A stretch of DNA of 64,000 nucleotides from Paracoccus sp. MC1862 (GCF_016617715.1 NZ_CP067225.1:1364001-1428000), one strand, 5' to 3'. Counted from the stretch's first letter, positions 27,979 through 36,702 are shown. A program made the numbers and translations. The notes: generated by a model from the letters alone, not told the origin.

Positions 27979-28338
27979 TCAGGCGCTTTCCGCCATATTA
28001 GGATTGCAGGCGCACTCCAGCGCGGCGACGGCAGGGGCGCAGATCTCGGGATGGTCCTGGCAGCAATCCTTCATCAGGAAGCCGACGAGCCCGGCCAGGG
28101 CGGGATAGACAGCACTGTAGATGATGAAGCGCCCCTCGCGCCGGGACTGGATCAGTCCGGCATGTTCGAGATGGCTCAGGTGGAACGACAGTCGCGAGGT
28201 GCTGGCGCCGCCGAGAGCTTCCCCGATCGCTCCGGCCGCCATGCCGTCAGGACCGGCCTGCACCAACCGCCGCACGACACGCAGCCGCGTGTCCTGGGAC
28301 AGGGCTGCGAAGGCGGCCAGAGCCTGAGGCTCGTTCAT
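27979..28338 (-). CDS. arsR: ArsR-type arsenic-responsive repressor
   Basis: A 119-residue winged-helix repressor that would release its operator on binding As(III). The recognition helix region is STSRLSFHLSHLEHAG. The canonical Cys-Val-Cys metal site in that helix is absent; instead there is a C-terminal cluster, Cys92-Cys93 and Cys100, with Cys109 and Cys111, like the atypical C-terminal arsenite site known in some ArsR proteins. It heads the operon arsR-arsC-acr3-arsH-MFS, and a dyad lies just upstream. Confidence 0.92.
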   Translation of the reverse strand: MNEPQALAAFAALSQDTRLRVVRRLVQAGPDGMAAGAIGEALGGASTSRLSFHLSHLEHAGLIQSRREGRFIIYSAVYPALAGLVGFLMKDCCQDHPEICAPAVAALECACNPNMAESA

Positions 28339-28348
28339 CGAATCAATC

Positions 28349-28374
28349 CCTCAAAGAATGATGAGACGTTGAGG
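28349..28374. promoter_or_regulatory. putative ArsR operator
   Basis: CCTCAA (28349-28354) is mirrored by TTGAGG (28369-28374) eleven bases upstream of the arsR start. The position and size fit an ArsR dimer site overlapping the promoter. Binding is inferred. Confidence 0.45.
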
Positions 28375-28875
28375 TAAAGCGGTTCAAGGGTCAAGGAGCT
28401 GCAGCTTGGATCGTCGATGCGGTGGCGCAACGAGCGGCGACTGGGTCCCGCACTGAAGCCTTTCTCGGCATTGGCAGCATCAACGAGAGGGGCCCATTGG
28501 CGACATTAGCGACGGCCACAGCGAATGCAGGTGCAGTGCGCGACTCGGCCCATTGCCGACGGTCGTCCCGAGCCTCGCCTCGCAGTGCGACTTCCCCGAA
28601 GCCGACCTTCGTGTTCCCTGCAGCACTGTCCGGCCGCAACGCGGAGAGAGCGATTATTCGTCCAACGCCCATCCGAAGTCAGCTAAGGCCCCTACTTCAT
28701 CGTTTCGCTCCTGAGGAAAGAGCGCGACAGTGGCCAGCTCCTTCGCACCCAGGAGTGTCAGGTGGCGTTGACAGGGAGCCGACCAATGACGGGGCGGTCT
28801 ATGGTGCGCCCGGGTGCGCTGCAGAAGCCGCTCATCAGGCCACCGGCGCGGTCGTATTCCGCCGGTTTGCGCAGC
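28375..28875. other. intergenic stretch, no gene seen
   Basis: Five hundred bases between the arsR promoter and the end of a small enzyme-like gene. The open plus-strand frame has low-complexity composition and no ribosome site. The segment near 28555-28600 belongs to the imperfect intergenic repeat group seen elsewhere in the island. Confidence 0.4.
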
Positions 28876-29241
28876 TCACTCGTCCCAGGCCTGCACGAGC
28901 GTCTGCCGGGCGATCCTTCCGTCTCCGAGTTCCACCGTCGCGATACAGAAGACCTTGGCGCCGTCGGGATAAGCACAGGACTGAGTGAAGGCCAGCCGGT
29001 CACCTTCGGTGACGGCGAAATCCACTGCATGGGTCACGGCGCGCGAGCAGATGTCCTCCCAGTAGGTCGTGATGGCGGCTCGGCCGCGCACCACGCGCGG
29101 ATGGCTTGGCGGGTTGTTGCGATCGATCATCCGGACCTCGGCATCATCGGCGTAGAAGCTGGCAAGCCGACGGGCATCGCGGTTCTCGATGGCTTGCTTC
29201 AGGCCCTCGGCGCTTACGTGCTCGGTTGTCGTGCCCTGCAT
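28876..29241 (-). CDS. SnoaL/NTF2-like protein
   Basis: A 121-residue single-domain protein of the NTF2-like/SnoaL fold: FYADDAEVRM early, the VVRGRAAITTYWEDI helix, and the C-terminal sheet. Such proteins are often small enzymes or ligand binders, and this cannot be narrowed. It follows a secreted-protein gene and a LuxR-fusion gene on the same strand, so the three may be transcribed together. It appears complete. Confidence 0.7.
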   Translation of the reverse strand: MQGTTTEHVSAEGLKQAIENRDARRLASFYADDAEVRMIDRNNPPSHPRVVRGRAAITTYWEDICSRAVTHAVDFAVTEGDRLAFTQSCAYPDGAKVFCIATVELGDGRIARQTLVQAWDE

Positions 29242-29278
29242 GGCATCCTCCTCGGAATAGGCCTCCGCAGCCGAATGT

Positions 29279-29806
29279 CTATTCGACCGGGATCATGAGA
29301 TGGGCATAAGGCGTGCCGGCCCACATGACGTAGGGCATCGTCGTGTCGGGGCTGGGCTCCTCGGAGTAGCCCGACATGGCGTCACCCGCATTCACGATCA
29401 TCACGTGCGGGCCGGTCTCGATCCAGTTGTTGCCCTCCGTCGGTCCCGCGGCATAGGGGTCGGTGTTGCTGGCATCCGTTCCGCCGGCCAGCATGTAGAT
29501 GAAGCCGATCCGGTCCGCTGGCGGCTCAACCTTGTTGATCCAGGCCATCACCCACTCCATCGCGTTTGCGTCGCCGCACATCGGGTCGGGGCCGGGTGTC
29601 ACGGGGTTGTCGGGCATGCACCACCAGCCGTTGCTGCCTTCACGCAGCGTGGTCATCGCGCCACTCTCGTCGAAGCCGTGGATCGTGGCCCCGGCGGCAA
29701 CCGCGGCCGGCGCGGCGGACTCCGCGCTCTTGATCATGTCGGTGGCCTCCTGAGCCACGGCCGGGAGCGCAGCGCCGATCAGGGCAAGGATGAGAATTCG
29801 GGTCAT
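29279..29806 (-). CDS. secreted protein of unknown function
   Basis: A 175-residue protein with a clear signal peptide (MTRILILALIGAALPAVAQ). The mature part has two short Cys-containing segments (WWCMPDN, PMCGDAN), a hydrophobic AWINKVEP segment, and a C-terminal region with TMPYVMWAGTPYAHLMIPVE. I do not know the family name, but proteins of this look are common hypothetical exported proteins in Proteobacteria. The frame extends far upstream, but only this start has a signal peptide. It lies just downstream of the LuxR-fusion gene. Confidence 0.6.
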   Translation of the reverse strand: MTRILILALIGAALPAVAQEATDMIKSAESAAPAAVAAGATIHGFDESGAMTTLREGSNGWWCMPDNPVTPGPDPMCGDANAMEWVMAWINKVEPPADRIGFIYMLAGGTDASNTDPYAAGPTEGNNWIETGPHVMIVNAGDAMSGYSEEPSPDTTMPYVMWAGTPYAHLMIPVE

Positions 29807-29943
29807 GGCAAGCCTCCATCGCGGGCGCCGCGTCGGGCCGGAGATCAGCGAGAACGACGGCGTTGGAGGCAGCCTGCTCCAAGCGGTCCGGGTTCCGCTT
29901 GCGCCGGAAGGGCCATGACGACGATGGCCCGATCGGGCCAGTC

Positions 29944-31494
29944 TCAGGTCCGCTCGCTGCGCGCCAGGAGGGCGGCGGCGGCGGCGCGCGAGGGCAGGCC
30001 GAGCTTGAGAAGGATGTTCGCAACGTGCCGCTTGACTGTGTGCGCGGAAAGCTCCAGCCGTCCGGCGATCTCGTGGTTGCTGAGCCCTTCGGCCACCAGC
30101 GCGAGCACCTCGCGCTCGCGTTGGGTGAGATGCGCGAGGTCGGGGTCGCAGCGCTGAACGCGGCGCGCCGGCTCGAGATGCTGCTCGGGGACGAGCCGTT
30201 CGACCGTCAGAAACGCGCCGTCGATCCGAACCTCTCCCGACGGGGCGAAATGCTGGCCTGCGCCGAACGCAACCTCTGCGGCGACGGTCGAGACCAGCAC
30301 CATGCCGGGGCCCGCCTGCCCGGCCATGGCAAGGGCGATGCGCGCCATGGTGCCAGAGGCGGCGCCCTCGCCGGGCAGGACCTCGCCCACATGCACGCCT
30401 TGACCAAGTCCGATCCCCAGCGAGCGCGCGAGATCGTTCAGGATCTGGGCGCAACCCAGCGCGCGCGAGGGCCCGTCGAAGCGCAGCAGCCGTCCCTCGG
30501 GCCCTGATGCGACGACGGAACCGCCAAAGCATCGCGCCTCGTCTGAAAGGCGTGCGTCCAATCCGGCAGTGCGCTCCGAGAGTTCAGCATCCAGAAGCGC
30601 CCGCCGGGATGCGCCCGTCACCCGTAGGGCGAGGAGAGCCGCAAGGCTCCGCTCGGGCATAGTCGATGGCGTGGTGCCGGTCAGGAACTCTTCGATGGCA
30701 TCGACGACGGCGTCCGTGTCACCGGTCCAGATCGGGTGATCGCGCCCCTCCAGCCAGCGCAACGCCGCACCGGGGATATGCCGTGCCAGGTATGATGCCG
30801 CCTCGGGGTTCACGCGCGCGTCGTGACGGCGGTGCAAGATCAGGGTTGGCACCCGGATGCGGGGCAGGATTGCCCGCAGGTCGACGGCTGCGTTCATACG
30901 CGCCAGCGCGATCGCCGCGGTGGGGCTGCAGGACAACCTTTCGAACCGCGCCCACCAAGCCTGAAACTCGGGATCGACCGCCCGCCCAGGGGCGAAGTTC
31001 CGCAGCGTCCTGCCTTGGCCCCAACTCGTTTCGGCCTGCGTCACGAAGCGCTCGACCACCTCGGTGTCCTTCACCCAGCGGTGGAAGCAGGCATAGCCGC
31101 CATAGAGCACGAGCGCCCGCAACCGCTCAGGATGGGTCGCTGCAAAAAGCAGCGACAGGGGTGCACCCTCGGACGCGCCGAGAAGCGCAGCCCGCCCGCT
31201 TCCGGCCGCGTCCATGACCGCCCGCACGTCATCCGTGCGGGTTTCAATGTCGGGAAGATGGGCAGGATCAACCCCGTCCGACAGGCCCGTGCCACGCTTG
31301 TCGAACTGGATCAGCCGGGTGAATCCCGACAAGCGGCGCAGCAGATGAGCATAGCCCGGATCCTCCCAGTGAAGGTCGATGTTCGAGAGAAATCCGGGCA
31401 CGAAGACGAGATCGATGGGCCCCTGACCCACCGCCTGGTAGGCGATCCGCAGGTCGCCGCTCCGGGCATAGCGCGTCTGGGGGAGCTTCATCAC
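29944..31494 (-). CDS. alpha/beta hydrolase - decayed cyclase-like domain - LuxR helix-turn-helix fusion
   Basis: A 516-residue three-part protein. Residues 1-270 are an alpha/beta hydrolase with nucleophile Ser108 (GASEG), Asp225 and His253, so all three catalytic residues are present. Residues 285-435 match the class III nucleotide cyclase homology domain ([28 protein letters not shown]), but the metal-binding DIVGST-type start is replaced by RVTGAS, so cyclase activity is unlikely. Residues 455-510 are a LuxR/FixJ-type helix-turn-helix ([25 protein letters not shown]). It is probably a transcription regulator that senses a hydrolysable ester or similar ligand. It may control the secreted and NTF2-like genes downstream. 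Confidence 0.8.
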   Translation of the reverse strand: MMKLPQTRYARSGDLRIAYQAVGQGPIDLVFVPGFLSNIDLHWEDPGYAHLLRRLSGFTRLIQFDKRGTGLSDGVDPAHLPDIETRTDDVRAVMDAAGSGRAALLGASEGAPLSLLFAATHPERLRALVLYGGYACFHRWVKDTEVVERFVTQAETSWGQGRTLRNFAPGRAVDPEFQAWWARFERLSCSPTAAIALARMNAAVDLRAILPRIRVPTLILHRRHDARVNPEAASYLARHIPGAALRWLEGRDHPIWTGDTDAVVDAIEEFLTGTTPSTMPERSLAALLALRVTGASRRALLDAELSERTAGLDARLSDEARCFGGSVVASGPEGRLLRFDGPSRALGCAQILNDLARSLGIGLGQGVHVGEVLPGEGAASGTMARIALAMAGQAGPGMVLVSTVAAEVAFGAGQHFAPSGEVRIDGAFLTVERLVPEQHLEPARRVQRCDPDLAHLTQREREVLALVAEGLSNHEIAGRLELSAHTVKRHVANILLKLGLPSRAAAAALLARSERT

Positions 31495-31626
31495 CGTGGC
31501 TCGCCTGCTATGCGGGCGATTGTAGCACCGGCCGCAGATTCCTGCATCCCTCGAGCGCGGCGTCCGGTCCGTTTGCCGACGATTGTCTTGGCGGTCACCT
31601 GGTATTGCGGATCGAGGTGCTCACCC

Positions 31627-31969
31627 GTTGTTCCGCCCCGTCGGAATGCAAAGCCAAGGAAGGCGGTCACGGCCGGCGCCGTGGCGCGCAACGAGGCCCT
31701 GCGCGCGTGGAACTACCTGGGCCGGGCGCTGTGGCGACGATGGAGCGGATACCCCGCCGAAGCCGCGTCGAAACGAAGATGCATTGTGTAAAGTTGCCGG
31801 GTCAGCGCCTCATGGCCCGAGACTTCGATCGCCAAGTCGCTGAACTCCAGTTCCGCATCGCGGTCCTGAACGGCTACACCGCGCTCGGCACACCCGTCAC
31901 AGAGGGTGTGGGATAAGGCCGTCGGCGGGGAGGGGAGGCGCCCCCGTTAGTCGATTTGCGCAACAGAGC
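31627..31969 (+). pseudogene. 3' remnant of an IS5-family transposase with its intact terminal repeat
   Basis: The plus strand reads PPRRNAKPRKAVTAGAVARNE and then, after a frameshift, VETKMHCVKLPGQRLMARD to a stop, closely matching the C-terminus of the IS5 transposase at 34432-35364. The 5' part is gone. After the stop, ATTTGCGCAACAGAGC (31954-31969) is the complement of the IS5 terminal repeat, here uninterrupted. This copy shows what the target looks like without an IS1111-type insertion. Confidence 0.8.
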
Positions 31970-32285
31970 GCAGCTAGGGGCGTCACCTAACTTCTTGCTG
32001 GCAGTCAGGATGCGGCTGACTGGCTTTGTTGAGTATGCGCTCCATTCCAAGTCATGGCTCGCCATCGCTGCACCGCCGACGAGCGGCTTCCGCCCCGTGC
32101 GTCGCTCCGGTGAAACGCTGCCGCGGCGGCGGCTAATGTCCGCTCTGTGTCCATGCTGCGGCCGCCGTGCCGCACTGCCGTCAGACAGCTTTCCGCCCGA
32201 CGCGAGGACATCTTGCCCCGCGTGGTATCCTGTCGCGGTCGGAGTAACCGAAGACGGGCGGGTCCGGTGGCCAGGAGGTATACCC
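31970..32285. other. stretch upstream of the second recombinase
   Basis: No gene is supported. The recombinase frame stays open upstream here, but the strong AGGAGGT at about 32275 fixes the start at 32286. Confidence 0.4.
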
Positions 32286-32918
32286 ATGTCCACCGACCTT
32301 ATTCCTGCTGCCCGCCGACCGAGCGTCGCCTGGAACACGGGCCGCATCATCGGCCAGAAGCGGCCCCTCATGCCGCGGCACGTCTGGTCCATCAGGGTCC
32401 GCCTCGAGATGGCAGGCAACGCACGTGACCTCGCACTGTTCAACATGGCCATCGACAGCAAACTCCGCGGTTGCGACCTCGTAGGCCTCCGCGTCCGCGA
32501 TGTCTTCGCCGCCGGTCGTGTGAGGGAACGCGCGTCGATGACCCAGAGCAAAACGGGCAAGCCGGTCCGGTTCGAGATCACCGAGTCCACCAGGCTGTCC
32601 CTCGAGCGCTGGATCCGCGACCCCGAGATGATCGGCCTCGAGTTCCTTTGGCCGAGCCGGATCCATGGCAGCCCGCACCTCTCGACCCGGCAGTATGCCA
32701 GAATCGTAAGGGGCTGGGTCTCGTCGATTGGCTTGGAACCGAGCGCCTACGGCACGCATTCCATGCGACGAACCAAGGTGGCGCAGATCTACAAGAAGAC
32801 AGGTAACCTCCGCGCAGTCCAGTTGCTGCTGGGACATACGAAGATGGACAGCACGGTCCGCTACCTTGGCGTCGACATCGAGGATGCGCTTTCCCTCTCG
32901 GAGGGGATCGACCTGTAA
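32286..32918 (+). CDS. small tyrosine recombinase
   Basis: A 210-residue catalytic-domain-only tyrosine recombinase. It has Arg61 (KLRGCDLVGLRV), Lys89, His158-x-x-Arg161 (HSMRRTKVA), His184 (LLGHTKMDS) and nucleophile Tyr193. It lacks the arm-binding domain of the island integrase. AGGAGGT lies a few bases before the ATG. Such short recombinases are common on alphaproteobacterial mobile DNA; the target is unknown. It lies between IS5 debris and the IS nest and may come from a separate mobile unit. Confidence 0.8.
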   Translation: MSTDLIPAARRPSVAWNTGRIIGQKRPLMPRHVWSIRVRLEMAGNARDLALFNMAIDSKLRGCDLVGLRVRDVFAAGRVRERASMTQSKTGKPVRFEITESTRLSLERWIRDPEMIGLEFLWPSRIHGSPHLSTRQYARIVRGWVSSIGLEPSAYGTHSMRRTKVAQIYKKTGNLRAVQLLLGHTKMDSTVRYLGVDIEDALSLSEGIDL

Positions 32919-33086
32919 TCGCTTGGACGACCGGCTCCCACCGTGCCGGTCGGCCCTTAGCGGACGGTCAGGCCGGCGTCGGCTTCGAACTGGACGTTGG
33001 CCACTGGGCTCTGATGATGTGACCGCCCCCCGACGGCATCTGATGTGCCAAGGTGGGTCTGCAACGATCCACAAAGGGGAGCGGTC

Positions 33087-34115
33087 ATGTCGGAGATTAT
33101 CACGGTCGGGCTCGATCTGGCGAAGAATGTATTCCAGGTGCATGGAACTGACGGCGCAGGACGAGCCGTTCTGCGCAAGAAGATACGGCGAGGGCAGGTG
33201 CTGGAGTTTTTCAGCCAGCTGCCCTCTTGCGTCGTGGCGATGGAAGCCTGTGGCGGCGCTCACTTCTGGGGCCGGGAAATTGGCAAGCTGGGGCATGAGG
33301 TGCGGCTGATCCCGCCGGCCTATGTGAAGCCGTTTGTGAAGCGCCAGAAGAATGACATGGCGGACGCCGAGGCCATCTGCGAGGCGGCTATGCGACCCAC
33401 CATGCGCTTTGTTCCGGTCAAGAGCGAAGAGACGCAGGGCGCGGCAATGGTCTTCCGGGTCCGGGAGTTGCTGATCCGGCAGCGCACGCAGGCGATCAAC
33501 GCATTGCGCGGCCATCTGACCGAGTTCGGTCAGATCGTGCCACAGGGAGCGGCCAACGCTGCGCGGCTGATCGCGATCGTGGAGGATCCGGATGGCGCTC
33601 TCCCTGCTGATGCCGTCCCCACGCTGAAGGCTTTGATCGCGGCACTCACGCATCTGGAGGCAGAGATCAGGAAGCTCGATGCCGAGATCGCCCGGCGCGC
33701 CAAGGAGAATGACGTCGCCCGGCGACTGATGACGGTGCCGGGCATCGGGCCGCTGATTGCCACGGCCATCGCTGTTCTGGCGCCGCCACCCGAGACGTTC
33801 CGCAAGGCACGCGACTTTGCCGCCTGGCTTGGTCTTGTGCCTCGGCAGCATTCGACCGGCGGCAAGCAACGTCTCGGAGCAACGACCAGAATGGGCGAAC
33901 GATCCCTGCGACGCCTGCTGATCATTGGCGCCAACAGCGTGGTGATCAAACGTAACGTTCACAAGGAAGCGCAGCCCGGAACATGGCTGGGCAGCCTGCT
34001 GTTGCGCAAGCCACCGATGCTGGTGCGGGTGGCTTTGGCGAACAAGATGGCGCGGATCGTCTGGGCCTTGATGGCTCGGGGTGGCATCTACCAATCTCCG
34101 GTCGCAGCGGCGTAA
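33087..34115 (+). CDS. IS1111-type DEDD recombinase, copy A
   Basis: A 342-residue IS110-family recombinase. The RuvC-like part has Asp10 (VGLDLAK), Glu53 (AMEACGG) and Asp90/Asp93 (NDMADAEA). The C-terminal Tnp20 part has VPGIGPLIATA and the segment RQHSTGGK with the conserved catalytic Ser256. This family excises and inserts DNA as a circle using both centres, guided by a bridge RNA from the element's non-coding end. I started at MSEIITVGLD after GGGGAGCGG; an upstream in-frame ATG would add 14 residues. Four identical copies occur in the window. Confidence 0.93.
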   Translation: MSEIITVGLDLAKNVFQVHGTDGAGRAVLRKKIRRGQVLEFFSQLPSCVVAMEACGGAHFWGREIGKLGHEVRLIPPAYVKPFVKRQKNDMADAEAICEAAMRPTMRFVPVKSEETQGAAMVFRVRELLIRQRTQAINALRGHLTEFGQIVPQGAANAARLIAIVEDPDGALPADAVPTLKALIAALTHLEAEIRKLDAEIARRAKENDVARRLMTVPGIGPLIATAIAVLAPPPETFRKARDFAAWLGLVPRQHSTGGKQRLGATTRMGERSLRRLLIIGANSVVIKRNVHKEAQPGTWLGSLLLRKPPMLVRVALANKMARIVWALMARGGIYQSPVAAA

Positions 34116-34376
34116 GCCGCCGCAGATCGCGAGGACGTCGGAGCGGAAGAGGGCAAGGAGCAGTTTGGCGCAACAGTTGTGAGACGGGATCGGGAAAACC
34201 AGTGTGCAACAGAGTGCCTATGAGCACGCGGCTTTGATCTGGACCCGACCTTCGAACACCATACGGGCCCTGCGGCATGGATCGCGCCGCATCATGAGGC
34301 CGGACACATGTCAGCACCCGACAACGCGCCAAGATCAGCTTCAAAATCCCTCTTGCGCTTGGGGCGGTTACACATG
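34116..34376 (+). ncRNA. candidate bridge RNA region of IS1111-type copy A
   Basis: This 261-base 3' non-coding region is where IS1111-type elements encode their bridge RNA. It contains TGTGCAACAGAG (34203-34214), exactly complementary to CTCTGTTGCACA, bases 3-14 of the IS5 repeat that the element occupies, and this spans the insertion point. A weaker copy, TTTGGCGCAACAG, lies at 34164-34176. CATCAT (34290-34295) and ACACATG (34304-34310) match the element's own left and right ends. The RNA itself and its ends are inferred. Confidence 0.5.
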
Positions 34377-34431
34377 TTGCACAAATCCCTTCAGTGACTC
34401 ATGTCGTGAGTCAGCATGGTAGCTGGTCGAC

Positions 34432-35364
34432 ATGAGCAAACCCACACGCCTGACCTACAAGACCAGGAACTGGCCGGCCTACAATGAAGCGCTCAAGCGC
34501 CGTGGCTCGCTGACGATCTGGTTCGACCCCGAGATGAGCTGGGAGGCGGCTGCGACAGGTCGACGTGGCCGACAGCAGACCTACAGCGATGCCGCCATCC
34601 AGACTTGCCTTTCCATGAAGGTGCTGTTCGGCATGGCATTGCGGCAGACGGCAGGGTTCGTCGAGAGCCTGCTTCGCCTGATCGGCCTCGACTGGACGGT
34701 GCCTGACTTCAGCACGCTGTCGCGGCGCCAGAAGACCCTGGCCGTCAACATCCCGTATCGGGGCTCCAAGGGACCTCTGCACCTGCTGGTCGACAGCACC
34801 GGGATCAAGGTCGAAGGCGAAGGCGAGTGGCACGCCCGCAAGCATGGCGGCCCGAAGCGGCGTATCTGGCGCAAGATTCACATTGGGATCGACGAGGAAA
34901 CGCTAGAAGTCCGGGCCATCGAGATCACCGGGAGCCACATCGGTGACGCCCCGGTCCTGCCAGATCTGCTCAACCAGATCCCGGCGGACGAGGAGATCGG
35001 CAGCGTTACGGCTGACGGTGCCTACGACACCCGCAAGTGCCACGATGCGATCGCCGACCGCGGCGCTCACGCCGTGATCCCGCCCCGCAGGAACGCAAAG
35101 CCATGGAAGGCTGTCACGGCCGGGGCCGCGGCGCGCAACGAGGCTCTGCGATCTGCGAAATACCTGGGCCGCACGCTTTGGCGAAGATGGAGTGGATACC
35201 ACCGCCGGAGCCGCGTCGAGACGAAGATGCATTGCGTGAAACTTCTGGGGCAACGCCTCATGGCGCGGGACTTCGATCGTCAGGTCGCCGAACTTCAGGT
35301 CCGGATTGCCGTCCTGAACGGCTACACCGCGCTCGGCATACCCGTCACTGAAGCTGTGGAATGA
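34432..35364 (+). CDS. IS5-family transposase (IS5 group), full length
   Basis: A 310-residue DDE transposase, the catalytic protein of the IS5 element. Asp121 (HLLVDSTGIK), Asp195 (TADGAYDT) and Glu263 (RVETKMHCVK) make the catalytic triad. The N-terminal domain is the DUF4096-like helix bundle. The start is the ATG after GGTCGAC. Both terminal repeats of this copy are split by IS1111-type insertions, so the element probably cannot move with its own enzyme, even though the gene is whole. A 3'-truncated copy lies at 45935-46573 and a 3' fragment at 31627-31916. Confidence 0.92.
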   Translation: MSKPTRLTYKTRNWPAYNEALKRRGSLTIWFDPEMSWEAAATGRRGRQQTYSDAAIQTCLSMKVLFGMALRQTAGFVESLLRLIGLDWTVPDFSTLSRRQKTLAVNIPYRGSKGPLHLLVDSTGIKVEGEGEWHARKHGGPKRRIWRKIHIGIDEETLEVRAIEITGSHIGDAPVLPDLLNQIPADEEIGSVTADGAYDTRKCHDAIADRGAHAVIPPRRNAKPWKAVTAGAAARNEALRSAKYLGRTLWRRWSGYHRRSRVETKMHCVKLLGQRLMARDFDRQVAELQVRIAVLNGYTALGIPVTEAVE

Positions 35365-35412
35365 GTCTGTCCGGGGAAAGGGGGAACAACGGCCATCAGA
35401 CCATTTGTGCAA

Positions 35413-35673
35413 CATGTGTAACCGCCCCAAGCGCAAGAGGGATTTTGAAGCTGATCTTGGCGCGTTGTCGGGTGCTGACATGTGTCCGGCCTCATGATGC
35501 GGCGCGATCCATGCCGCAGGGCCCGTATGGTGTTCGAAGGTCGGGTCCAGATCAAAGCCGCGTGCTCATAGGCACTCTGTTGCACACTGGTTTTCCCGAT
35601 CCCGTCTCACAACTGTTGCGCCAAACTGCTCCTTGCCCTCTTCCGCTCCGACGTCCTCGCGATCTGCGGCGGC
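35413..35673 (-). ncRNA. candidate bridge RNA region of copy B
   Basis: Same sequence as the copy A region. The target-complementary 12-mer lies at 35575-35586 on the minus strand. Confidence 0.5.
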
Positions 35674-36702
35674 TTACGCCGCTGCGACCGGAGATTGGTA
35701 GATGCCACCCCGAGCCATCAAGGCCCAGACGATCCGCGCCATCTTGTTCGCCAAAGCCACCCGCACCAGCATCGGTGGCTTGCGCAACAGCAGGCTGCCC
35801 AGCCATGTTCCGGGCTGCGCTTCCTTGTGAACGTTACGTTTGATCACCACGCTGTTGGCGCCAATGATCAGCAGGCGTCGCAGGGATCGTTCGCCCATTC
35901 TGGTCGTTGCTCCGAGACGTTGCTTGCCGCCGGTCGAATGCTGCCGAGGCACAAGACCAAGCCAGGCGGCAAAGTCGCGTGCCTTGCGGAACGTCTCGGG
36001 TGGCGGCGCCAGAACAGCGATGGCCGTGGCAATCAGCGGCCCGATGCCCGGCACCGTCATCAGTCGCCGGGCGACGTCATTCTCCTTGGCGCGCCGGGCG
36101 ATCTCGGCATCGAGCTTCCTGATCTCTGCCTCCAGATGCGTGAGTGCCGCGATCAAAGCCTTCAGCGTGGGGACGGCATCAGCAGGGAGAGCGCCATCCG
36201 GATCCTCCACGATCGCGATCAGCCGCGCAGCGTTGGCCGCTCCCTGTGGCACGATCTGACCGAACTCGGTCAGATGGCCGCGCAATGCGTTGATCGCCTG
36301 CGTGCGCTGCCGGATCAGCAACTCCCGGACCCGGAAGACCATTGCCGCGCCCTGCGTCTCTTCGCTCTTGACCGGAACAAAGCGCATGGTGGGTCGCATA
36401 GCCGCCTCGCAGATGGCCTCGGCGTCCGCCATGTCATTCTTCTGGCGCTTCACAAACGGCTTCACATAGGCCGGCGGGATCAGCCGCACCTCATGCCCCA
36501 GCTTGCCAATTTCCCGGCCCCAGAAGTGAGCGCCGCCACAGGCTTCCATCGCCACGACGCAAGAGGGCAGCTGGCTGAAAAACTCCAGCACCTGCCCTCG
36601 CCGTATCTTCTTGCGCAGAACGGCTCGTCCTGCGCCGTCAGTTCCATGCACCTGGAATACATTCTTCGCCAGATCGAGCCCGACCGTGATAATCTCCGAC
36701 AT
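35674..36702 (-). CDS. IS1111-type DEDD recombinase, copy B
   Basis: The translated sequence is identical to copy A: 342 residues, with the Asp10, Glu53, Asp90/Asp93 and Ser256 sites intact. It reads towards the IS5 transposase gene. Its left end lies 70 bases from the LexA box of the mutagenesis cassette. Transcription from the cassette promoter runs the other way, so it should not read through this gene. Confidence 0.93.
   Translation of the reverse strand: MSEIITVGLDLAKNVFQVHGTDGAGRAVLRKKIRRGQVLEFFSQLPSCVVAMEACGGAHFWGREIGKLGHEVRLIPPAYVKPFVKRQKNDMADAEAICEAAMRPTMRFVPVKSEETQGAAMVFRVRELLIRQRTQAINALRGHLTEFGQIVPQGAANAARLIAIVEDPDGALPADAVPTLKALIAALTHLEAEIRKLDAEIARRAKENDVARRLMTVPGIGPLIATAIAVLAPPPETFRKARDFAAWLGLVPRQHSTGGKQRLGATTRMGERSLRRLLIIGANSVVIKRNVHKEAQPGTWLGSLLLRKPPMLVRVALANKMARIVWALMARGGIYQSPVAAA

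Larger units (their letters stand above)
33014..34376 (+). mobile_element. IS110-family, IS1111-type element, copy A
   Basis: A 1,363-bp element defined by comparison of four copies. Near the ends lie subterminal inverted repeats: TGTGACCGCCCC at 33018-33029 and the complement of TGTGTAACCGCCCC at 34361-34374, a trait of the IS1111 group. The left non-coding part is short (73 bases) and the right one long (261 bases), also as in IS1111. TG flanks both sides and is a candidate core dinucleotide. Confidence 0.88.
33007..35057 (+). repeat. 2,051-bp inverted repeat, left copy (partner 45948-47998)
   Basis: The IS1111-type element together with the 5' part of IS5 is present again in inverse orientation at 45948-47998, with the same length and breakpoints. 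Recombination between the copies would invert the 11-kb segment with the mutagenesis cassette. Confidence 0.9.

Noticed and set aside
32181..34094. Long antisense frame over the IS1111-type gene (and its copies elsewhere)
   Set aside because: It recurs with each IS copy and is only the complement of the recombinase gene in high-GC DNA. It has no family resemblance.
34203..34214. The 12-mer as a leftover IS5 terminal repeat rather than a guide
   Set aside because: Not excluded. The bases beyond it do not match the repeat (GTG and CTGG contexts differ), and it sits in the region where this group encodes bridge RNA, so the guide explanation is preferred.
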